Positions 24,624 through 33,568 of a stretch of DNA of 64,000 bases are shown piece by piece (within the stretch, counting starts at the first letter, position 1; each line of letters opens with the position of its first letter). This DNA comes from Haematococcus lacustris. Lineage: Eukaryota; Chlorophyta; Chlorophyceae; Chlamydomonadales; Haematococcaceae. The notes beneath the pieces were generated by a model. The model ran no database searches, was not told where the DNA came from, and saw nothing but the letters and a program-made list of their open reading frames with translations. The DNA is taken from contig JASKMD010000015.1 in NCBI GenBank assembly GCA_030144725.1, forward strand, positions 5,211,810 through 5,275,809. Direction: 5' to 3'. Position numbers and translations under genes: made by a program.

Positions 24624-26667
24624 ATCCTCACAACATAGCATATCTCAGCCAAATGCAAGCCATTGGCAGCCTCATCGCATTCGCGACCAGGTCGAGCGAA
24701 AGGAGCAGAAAGCGGAGCGAGATTGTAAGTTGCAGGAAGATTGTAAGTTGCGACGTGAGGGTGGCTTGGCTTGGCTCATGTGGCTTGGCTTGCTTGCAGG
24801 TGGAGCGCCAAGAACCCAAAACAAGATCCACATGGCACAGCTAAGAGGACAGTCAAGAGCTAGGAGAAAGGAAGTGCAGCCATTGGAAGCAGCAAGGCGG
24901 CGCAGCCATGAGCAGCCAGGAGCAGTTAGAAGCTGTAGCGATGATGAGGGGCACCGATGTAAGGCAATCATGAGCAGCACCCTCCCAATCCCCCCCATCA
25001 CACACTCCACTCTACAAATGGTGAGTGGCTTGCTGTTGCAAGTATGTGGCTCCATGTACCCAGTCTGACTGCTAGCATGCCCTTGGTAACTGCAGGTTCT
25101 AATGGTCACACCCATCCCCCTTTTCCACTACCACTACCACCTCCACCAGCACCTCCCCTCCCCCTTTCCTTTCTTTATACACCCACTTCCCCCCTCCCCG
25201 TCACCTCTCATACTTGTCAAGCTCCCATACTTGTCAAGCCTCCCTTCCCCTCTCCCACCCTTCGATTGACATGGCATCGCAGCCCCCACCTCTTTCCCCC
25301 TTTCCCCCCTTCCCCCTTTCCCTTTTTCCCCCTTTCCCCCTCCCTGCCTTCACTCCTTCACTTGCAAGCCGGTAGTGCAGATGTCGACAGCTGGAGCATG
25401 ACAGGTGTAGCAAGGACAAGTGTAACAAGGAGCCAGCATGGAGTTTGCAAGGCATGACATGGAGCAATAGTGTAAGTGGCCAGCCCCTGCACATGAGTGG
25501 TCCCCAATGCCCAGCCTGAGTGCAAGGTTGCCTCTTGTTGGCTGCAGGTCTGATGTCCCTTCCCCCTTCCCTCCCCCGTCTCACCTTGCTGCCTTCCCTC
25601 CCCCGTTGCAGCCCTTGGCGTAGCCGCCTGGAACAGCAACATGGAGCGAGCAGCCTGGGGCGGGCAGCCTGGGGCGGGCAGCCTTGGGCGGGCAGCATGG
25701 AGCGCACGCAAGTAGTAGCAGCCAGCCTACTCTAGTCATGCCATGCCCATGGTGGTGTGGTGGTGGTGTGGTGGTGGTGTTATTGTTGGTGTGGTGTTGT
25801 TGTCACTTGTCACCTTATATGAAGGTGTTGCAAGCCGGTAGTGCATCAATGCATTTGCTTGGCATTTCTGTAGGGAGGTGCAGCGGGGTGATGGTGCATC
25901 GAGACATGTGCTAAGGAGTAGCGTAGTGAGGTGTTGCGGGGTGTTTGGATGTCGAGACATGTGTTTTGCGGAGGTGTGTCGAGGTTGTACAAGGTGTTTC
26001 AACGTGATGACATGTACTTTGCTGTATCATTGCGAGTTGTTTGAGCGTTTGAGCGTGTTTGAGCGTGGAGACGTATGTTTGGTAGTGCCTAAGCGAGGTG
26101 TTGCGAGTTGTGTTAACGTTGAGACATGTGCAAGTAATGCCTAGGAAGTGAGCCAACGATGACCCTCCGCAGGGTCAGAAATGCCTAGGAAATGAGCCAG
26201 CGGTGACCCTCCGCAGGGTCAGAAATGCCTAGGAAATGAGCCAGCGGTGACCCTCCGCAGGGTCAGAAATGCCTAGGAAATGAGCCAGCGGTGACCCTCC
26301 GCAGGGTCAGAAATGCCTAGAAAGCGAGCCAGCGGTGACCCTCCGCAGGGTCAGAAATGCCTAGGAAGCGAGCCAGCGGTCACCCTCCGCAGGGTCAGAA
26401 ATGCCTAGGAAATGAGCCAGCGGTGACCCTCCGCAGGGTCAGAAATGCCTAGGAAGCGAGCCTAGCGGTGACCCTCCGCAGGCCTGACCCTGCGGAGGGT
26501 CACACTGACCCTGCGGAGAATTAGTGACCAGCTCATTCAAACCGCGATTACAGCTTAACCACTTCGAGTTTTACGGAGTTATTGACGGCGATGGGTCGGC
26601 CTTGCGAAGGGCTATCCGCAGTATGCCTTAGCGGAAACTGCCGTCTCGGCCTTGATTTCCCGGAGTG
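24624..26667. mobile_element. Beta right arm with 44-bp subterminal array
   Basis: 24624-26150 is non-coding, with two GTRAGTGGC...GCAG modules (about 25021 and 25471) and a segment at 25378-25560 homologous to delta 21588-21815. About 26159-26508 holds seven to eight copies of a 44-bp unit containing GACCCTCCGCAGGGTC and GAAATGCCTAGG. 26560-26667 is the terminal segment shared with delta's right end. Confidence 0.82.
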
Positions 26668-26926
26668 CACTGCTGCTGCTGCTGCCCCCCCTACTGCTGC
26701 TGCTGCTGCCCCCCCTACTGCTGCTGCTGCTGCCACTGCTGCTGCTGCTGCTGCCACTGCTGCTGCTGCTGCTACCCCCCTACTGCTGCTGCTGCCCCCC
26801 TGCTGCTGCTGCTGCTACCCCCTCTACTGCTGCTGCTGCTGCCCCCCTGCTGCTGCTGCTGCTGCCCCCCCCCCTGCTGCTGCTGCCCCCCCCCCCTGCT
26901 GCTGCTGCCACCCATGCTGCTGCTGC
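26668..26926 (+). repeat. CTG/CCCCCTA array, continuation after beta
   Basis: Resumes the array broken at 5293/12377 with CACTGCTGCTGCTG, confirming beta as an insertion. Confidence 0.88.
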
Positions 26927-27312
26927 CTACAGTACTGTAGGTGTCTACAGTACTGTAGGTGTCTACCGTACTGTAGGTGTCTACAGTACTGTAGATGTCT
27001 ACAGTACTGTAAGAGTCTACAGTACTGTAGGTGTCTACAGTACTGTAGGTGTCTACAGTACTGTAGATGTCTAAAGTACTGTAGGGGTCTACAGTACTGT
27101 AGGGGTCTACAGTACTGTAGATGTCTACAGTACTGTAGATGTCTACAGTAATGTAGGGGTCTACAGTACTGTAGATGTCTACAGTACTGTAGGGGTCTGC
27201 AGTACTGTAGGTGTCTACAGTACTGTAGGTGTCTACAGTACTGTAGATGTCTACAGTATTGTAGGTGTCTACAGTACTGTAGGGGTTTACAGTACTGTAG
27301 ATGTCTACAGTA
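26927..27312. repeat. Alpha right palindromic satellite, part 1
   Basis: About 21 units of CTACAGTACTGTAG plus a 4-bp spacer (GTGT, ATGT or GGGT). It is interrupted at 27312 by gamma and resumes at 29452-29479. Further units at 30182-30225 and 30513-30566 lie nearer the end. Confidence 0.9.
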
Positions 27313-29451
27313 GGTCACCCCCGCCATTGGCCCCGCAATTCACTTTTTGGCACCGTCTTTGATCCGCTGCATGTAATTCTTCCACCATCGGGCTCTACAT
27401 CTCACAACGGTGTCGCTAGCAGGTTAGGCCCTCTTTTATCGATTGTACTGCATTGTCTCGACGACTTGATTAGCTTCGCTATGTCATTCTCCATCTGTTT
27501 ATATGCGTTTCGCAACAGGAGAGATGAATTGGTGGCCGGGGCATTTCCGTGCCGAGCAGCCTTTGCTGCCGTTGGACTGGGCAACTCGCGAATACATCTC
27601 AGGTAAGCACGGGGTGCTGTTTCTTAGTGCGTTTTGCATACAATGTCAACACATGCAACCAAACCTGCTGACCTCCACAGGTGCTTGGCTGTTGTGAGGA
27701 TCAGCATCAAACCCACAGCAGCCCAAGGCTCTTCCAAGCAGGAGTGCAGCAAGGGAATCAGCTCTTGAAAACAGTGAGCAAGAGGTGAGTAAGGTTGTAA
27801 TTCACCTCACTCAGTCCGGGTCAGTTTGATGTTCACGCGCACACTTGCGCAATGCATGACAGGCATGAACTGGTGAGGGTAGCACACAACAGTCACCTGC
27901 CCGACTTTCATCTCTTATTATTTCTTATGAACGACGCTACGCCTCAATATGTTGAGCAAACATGTTTATGTGTTTCTATGCGCAGGATGCCGTCGACATA
28001 CTACCACCCTTATCTCAATAGTCTAACAGCCAGGGATGAGCCCGATGCTAGACTGTGTGCTGTTTGTGGACTCACAAGTGCAGCCAAGAGTAGGAATGGG
28101 TTTGTGACGGTTGAGAGAGTGGGGGAGGATGCGTGCCACGGCCGCTACCAGGTTGTCTTTGGCCGCGCTAGCGTGTTGATGGGCTGCGTGGTAGATGCAT
28201 GCCAACGTGCAGGGCTTGCCCCCCTGGCGCATAGAGATTGCGTCAGGATGCACCAGAAGCAACACCCCCCTCCTCCCTCCCCACCCCGGCAGCCACCTCC
28301 TCCTCCCCCCTTCTCCCTCCCCCCCTCCTCCCTCCCTCCCCACCCCCCCTCACCCCACCTCCTCCCTCCCCCCCCTCCTGCCTCCCTCCACATCCTCCTC
28401 CTCCCTCCCCACCCCGGCACCCACACCTCCTCCCCCCTCCCCGCCACACCCTCTACATGGCCAGACCCTGGAGCAGCAGCCCCCTCCCACCTCCCTGCCA
28501 CCCGAGCTGGATGACCAGCACCAGGATCAAGTGTCTCCATGCCCCTCCCCCCCGCCTTCCCCCCCGCTGCAGCCACCCTTGCCACCCTCCCCTCCCCGTC
28601 CCTCTCCTCCAACCCCCACCCAGCAGCCACAGCAGCCACCTCCCACCTTCATTGCCCACAAGTAAGTAGTAAGGGCTGTGGTTGAAGCTATGTGTCAGGT
28701 GCCAATGAAGTGGTCTACAACTTGTGTAATGTGTCTTTTGTTTTGCAGGTGTTGGCAATGTGGTGCCTTACAACAACCCGGAGGCTACCCCCAGGTCGAC
28801 CATCACCAGCCAGAGCAGCCACACCGGGACAGGGCAAAAGTGATGAGGAGGGAGTGCTTGGTATTGGATGGGGGGTTGGTGAAGGAGTGCTACAAGCAAG
28901 ATGAGGATGCTGACAGCTTCAAGGGTACAGTACAAGGGTCTCGTGCACAACACAGCATGTATTTTCCAGCACAGCACAACACAGCATGTATTTTCCAGCA
29001 CAGCACAACACAGCATGCCAGAGCCATCCCGAGGCATCCCGACAACATATTGCCAAGTGATGATGTAGCGCTGTCATAAGGCAGCTTACATTTACATAGA
29101 GTCATGCCGCAACGTAAGTGAGGTAAGGGGTGCCAGCTTGCTGACTTGTGCGCATATGCACGAACTATATGCTCCATGCACTGACATGCAAGCAGGCGTA
29201 CTGCACTTGTGCCGTTGGCTTACGGCGTGCGTAGAAGGACTGCCAGCCTCGCCTTATGATGTGCGTGAGTCTTTTAGGAGCGGAAAGCACAGGTCAGGTT
29301 TGGGCGGGCGCCGATCTGAGCTAGTGTTTTGCGGCTGCGGGGTGCCGGATACGCCTGTTACACCCAACTGCGCCAAAACTTTGTCGCGAGCTACACGGAG
29401 ATTCGCGCCCCAGACCGTCTCACATTTGCGGGGCCAATGGCGGGGGTGACC
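27313..29451. mobile_element. Gamma: 2139-bp DNA transposon with 26-bp perfect inverted repeats
   Basis: Both ends begin GGTCACCCCCGCCATTGGCC and match for 26 bp. The element sits in alpha's satellite with AGTA on both sides (27309-27312 and 29452-29455). Removing it and one AGTA restores CTACAGTACTGTAG. Four-base duplications and GGTCAC ends are not diagnostic of a superfamily I can name. Confidence 0.88.
27524..28910 (+). CDS. Candidate multi-exon gene inside gamma, unrecognised
   Basis: Likely exon 1 is 27524-27602 (MNWWPGHFRAEQPLLPLDW...) with a GTAAGC donor. A possible exon 2 is 27705-27784, ending at GTGAGT. An open segment at 27985-28255 contains LCAVCG and a later CVVDACQRAG, so paired cysteines that could bind zinc are present. 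A proline-rich, pyrimidine-tract segment follows (28258-28660). A GTAAGT donor near 28662 and a TTGCAG acceptor at 28749 suggest another exon. I could not join these exons in one frame across 27785-27985, so the model is incomplete. It may be a transposon protein or captured host exons. Confidence 0.4.
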
Positions 29452-30706
29452 AGTACTGTAGATGTCTACAGTACTGTAGGTGCCTTCCCCCCATGCATCC
29501 TTAACCCCCATGCCCCCTTCGCCCCCATGCAGGAACATCTCAATGTAGCCCAAGCTCGTTTGCTATCCCGACAATGCTATGCAAATGCGCTGACAACAAA
29601 GCGTGCCTATGTTGCCCAGCCCAGCCCAGCCCTGCCCAGCCCTACTCAGCCTCTAGGATTCGTTACCGACCCTGAGCCTAGCCCTTGTGTTAGGAACACA
29701 AGTGGTGATGTAATGATGTAGGCTAAGAGTCATGATGTAATGATGTGAGGTTATATGTAATGATGGATGGTTGAGGGCCAACCGCAAACAACTTTTGGGG
29801 CAATCTCTGCCGCACTCGATATTACACGGGAGGGTGCGGTGCAGGAGGTTGTTGTGATTGCGGGGCATCATCAACATCCACAGCTTTGCGGGAGCTTGCA
29901 AGCCGAGCTACCCAGTACAACCGACAGAACGGACCTAGCTTGCGATAGAGACGGGCCCCGGCCTTAGACCTTACACGTATGTATGTAGCTCCCTATGGCG
30001 ACCTTATTGCGTGGACACAACTTTCGGCACAAATATCTATATCGAGCTTGCGGGCCTACGCTTCGACGCCTCTCACTATTTATAGCACGCAGAAGCTGAC
30101 GGTGCAATCGCGGTAGCAAATGGTGGTTTGAATGTGGAGAACAACATGGTACCCTATTTACAAGAGACCTTGTCAAATCTGACCTACAGTACTGTAGACC
30201 TCTACAGTACTGTAGACATCTACAGCAGTGTTTTTTTTCGCGCTATTGATAGCGTTCGCTATAAAAAGCACTATTTGGGAGGCCGTTTCGCGCTATGAAA
30301 TGATAGGCTTACGGGGCCCGCTATCGGGCTCGCGCTATGAAAAACGACCTTTGACCGGCGTTTTAGCTGAAATTTCGCTGAATTGTGGACCTGAGCCGTA
30401 AAATTTGGACGAAGCCAAGTATGGCTGAGCTATGAAATTGAGGGTATGAGCCTGGGCCATGTCACTTTGCACTATAATATTGGAAACTCGCCAAACGAAA
30501 AAAAAAACACTGATCTACAGTACTGTAGACATCTACAGTACTGTAGATGTCTACAGTACTGTAGGTACCTACACTCCAACTGCTCACATACTCAAAATTT
30601 CAACAAGCGTCAAGTGGCGTTGGAGTCGCAAGGACAATCCGAGGCGAACCGCATCAAAAAACTACCCCCCTAGGATGACGAATATCCGCACTAATTTGCC
30701 TGTGTG
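29452..30706. mobile_element. Alpha right arm
   Basis: Satellite remnant 29452-29479, a short AGCCC run (29616-29640), unassigned DNA to 30180, two further satellite patches, then the alpha terminus. An open frame at 29767-29967 (+) has no recognised motif. Confidence 0.6.
30226..30512. mobile_element. 287-bp hAT-type MITE
   Basis: The left end is CAGTGTTTTTTTTCGCGC and the right end GAAAAAAAAAACACTG, so the inverted ends are CAGTG plus a T-run. Both flanks carry ATCTACAG (30218-30225 and 30513-30520), a perfect 8-bp target duplication diagnostic of hAT. The interior repeats CGCGCTAT and GCTATGAAA motifs and has no coding capacity. Confidence 0.88.
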
Positions 30707-31121
30707 CAAGCACTCTCCGCACTAGCGGGACTAGGTAAGTATGCTCCGGGGGGCTACAACTCTCTATGGCACTGCTCCGCGTTGAAATTGCGGTGCTCGT
30801 CAAACAGCTGATGCGCCCTCAGCTGATGCGCCCTCAGCAACAATACGACCATCTCCTGGGCATTTGTCCTCTTCATCAGCTCCTGCGGCTTAGGTGGCGA
30901 CGCAGAAGCGGCAACGGGACATTGGCAACGGGACGTCAAACAGCGATGCCCTGGAGAAACAGCCCAGCCTAACCCAGCTCTCGCTGCGGCTCCGGTGCAA
31001 AAGGTCACATCTCTCGGTCACATCTCTTTTTCTCCTGGGGGGGTCGGCCTGGAGGACCCTAGCGGAGAAAAAGAGATGAAATGGAGCTCACTCTAGGAGA
31101 GTTATTCGTCTCTATCTCCGC

Positions 31122-31270
31122 GCATTGGAAACGGGAGAAAAGAGATCCGGACCGTTGGCGGCAGAGGGACATGGGCTGGCGGCGATCTCTTTTTCTCTTT
31201 CTCTTTCTCTCTTTTTCTCTTTCTCTCTCCGATCTCTTTTCTCTTTCTCTCCGTGCATTGGAAACGCGCC
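31122..31270. repeat. Inverted copy pair of the purine-rich dispersed repeat
   Basis: GCATTGGAAACGGGAGAAAA at 31124 and a pyrimidine run ending TCTCCGTGCATTGGAAACGC at about 31248-31267 carry the same motif as 1837-1934. The long CTCTTTCTCTTT tract between them could pair with purine partners. Confidence 0.55.
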
Positions 31271-32187
31271 CTGACTGTTGTGGGTGTCTTGCTCGCACTT
31301 GGAGCTCTGATCACATGTAATGCATGATCGGCGGGCTGCGTACATCAAGCAAAAACAATGAACAAGTTCGAGACGGTGCGGACATACACACTGAGGCGCA
31401 ACTCGTAAACTCTTCAGCCCTCATGCTACACCAAAACAAAGCACGAGTTGTTATCAAACACAGGCTGCGATGCGATGCGTCATAATTGATGCACTGGACT
31501 AGCGAGAAAGTGAAAAGTGGAAGCTAGCATCTAACCCCATTGATTATCTTTCATGTTTTGTCCTCGTTCCACTTCATGCTAGTGTTATTGTCTGTAGCGT
31601 GTATCATGAGGAAAAGAGTTTGAAAAGGTTGGCCTAAGAGATTTCACAGGCGGTTGGCTTGCATGGGGACTTGCATGAGAGCTGGAGTGCAGCAGCTGGA
31701 GTGGAGTGGGAGGGGGTGGGCTAGGAGGGGTTGGGCTGGAGAGGGAAGGCTGAGACGTAAAGCGAAGGGTGAAGGCAGCGGTACTTTGAGGCTTGAGGTG
31801 GGCTCCTGCAAAGATGGGTGGAGGGGGGGCGGGCATGGTGGGTTGTTGCATGCCGTGTCCTTGGACCTGCCCAGTGGACATGATGTCACTTTAGACATGT
31901 CAAATTGGTTGAGGCCTGAGCTGTTTAGTGTGCAATTTGTTGCAAGTAATTCGCTAATGGGTAAGAACATACGAAATTTAGCGATTTCCCCGTGGGTGCA
32001 GCGGTTGCAACACAGTGAAGGACATAATGGAGGAGGGGGGGGTGTAGCCCGGTGATACCTTGGGGGAAGGAGGGGGGGGTGTGCGCCGACCCATGTGGTG
32101 TATTCGGCGGAAGCGAGTAGGCAGGCATCGCGTTGGGTGTTGGCCGGACATTCCATTTGTGCACAACCAGCTCACTACGCTAGGTAG

Positions 32188-33310
32188 ATGGGGCCTCAAC
32201 GATGTGGCTCACCGTGCCAAGGAGACCCGTCTCGCCGTTGTGATTTGTTCGCGGGCACATGTAGCAGTACACGAGCAAAGACTCCAATGGACTGCGCTGA
32301 TGGTCAGATTACGTGGACTAAGCCGCCAATGCCAATGTGATAAACGCTATCGAAAACGGTGCAGTATTGAGGGGGTAATCGCATGCATGTTACCAACCCC
32401 ATGTTGGGGGCGCCTGATCTTGGGCACATTCGTACATCTATACATGCGTGTCTGCATGTGTGTGGCCTGGGCTGAGGCCGATGCTAGCTGCAGCGCAAGC
32501 TACGGTCACTTCAGGGTGGCATGGTGGACTGTGAAGTTAAAGTTGTACTAGGGCAGTGGGCCCGTCCCACATCGGACGGGCAACAGGCAACATATGTATG
32601 TGCTGCCTCCAGTTTCTTGAACAACCAGCCCGATATACAGCCGGTCAAGCAAGCCCGCATGCAGCCAAACAAAACTATGCACGTCTAAGGGCGCTATTCC
32701 AATGTCGAGGCGAGGCGAGGCGAGGTGCATGGGGTGCTTTTTCGAGGCGAGTCAGGCGCCCCCAACTAACAGAAAACCTACCCCTGGTAGTAGGACGGCT
32801 GTAACTCTGCACTCACTGCGCCAAATATTATGCTAGATGATTCACCATGTAGCCAACCCAGCCAGCTACCTTTCACCCACTTTATATAGGGGCCCCTGGG
32901 GACGTTCCAGGTGGTGGAGGGGGCAGTCTGGGAGCCGGCTGCAGTAGCCCGCCTGAACAAGCCCAACTACCTCTTGACACCGGAGGAGCGAGCTACCCAC
33001 CTCCGCCCCCTGCCTGCAGGGCGCCTGGGCGGGCAAGGGCAGGAGGGTGGTCAGGGCCAGGAGCAGGGCCAGGGTCATGATGGGGTCAGAGGGATGCGGC
33101 TCACCGTCACAAGGAGACCCGTCTCGCCGCTTTGATTTGTTCACGGGCACACGTGGCAGTACGCGAGCAAAGAATGCGATGGCTTGCGCTGATGGTCAGA
33201 TGACGCGCATTCAATTGCAGCTACCAACGTGACAAACGCTATTGAAAACGATGAAGTATTGAGAGAGTACTTGCATGACCCATGTTGGGGGCGCCTAACT
33301 GTAGGATGTG
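32188..33310 (+). repeat. Diverged direct repeat pair, about 225 bp each
   Basis: 32188-32420 and 33078-33310 align throughout with many substitutions, sharing AAGGAGACCCGTCTCGCCG, GCGCTGATGGTCAGAT and CCATGTTGGGGGCGCCT. Origin unknown; probably an old dispersed element. Confidence 0.7.
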
Positions 33311-33568
33311 TGCAGATGTATGGAATTGTGTGTGGAATCGGTGTTAAAAGATGGAGAACAGAGCTAAGCTGGTGGGCGGGCGAGCGGTCATCACATACAC
33401 TGCCTTCTCAATGAGCAATCACAGGAGTCTTGTCAAGGGACGCTCAACAAACAATACATTTTGCTACGCCTACATTGGCTGGCATTGCATTGTGGCGTGT
33501 TGTCATCCCAGCGTACTAGCACCTGCCGGCAACCTACCAGGTTAAACTCGCTGCCCGCCCCCGCTACA

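Larger units (their letters stand above)
12378..26667. mobile_element. Beta: CACTC-ended DNA transposon inserted in alpha's CTG array
   Basis: The left end is CACTCCGGCAAATTAAGGCC (12378). The right end read inward is CACTCCGGGAAATCAAGGCC (26667). Flanks are CA (12376-12377 and 26668-26669). Joining the flanks restores CTGCCACTGCTG, a phrase that recurs throughout the array. Subterminal repeats contain GACCCTCCGCAGGGTC on both sides. Without copia and delta, beta is about 3.0 kb and has no recognisable transposase. Its left 250 bp is homologous to delta's left end and its right 110 bp to delta's right end, so the two are related families. Confidence 0.85.
2468..30706. mobile_element. Alpha: outer CACTC-ended (CACTA/EnSpm-like) DNA transposon, non-autonomous
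   Basis: The left end is CACTCAGGCAAATTAGTAAC. The right end read inward is CACACAGGCAAATTAGTGCG, so the inverted repeats match across the first 16 bases with one mismatch. Further inward both arms contain GCCTCGGATT. Both flanks carry CA (2466-2467 and 30707-30708), a 2-bp target duplication. Behind each end lies the same palindromic satellite. Without later insertions alpha is about 4.7 kb: 2468-5293, 26668-27312 and 29452-30706. No transposase was recognised in these parts. CACTA elements usually make 3-bp duplications, so family placement is tentative; the structure is directly visible. Confidence 0.8.
30709..33568. other. Intergenic region with dispersed repeats, no gene recognised
   Basis: Contains the inverted purine/pyrimidine element (31122-31270) and the diverged repeat pair (32188-32420 and 33078-33310), listed separately. 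Short open frames here resemble nothing I know. Confidence 0.4.
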
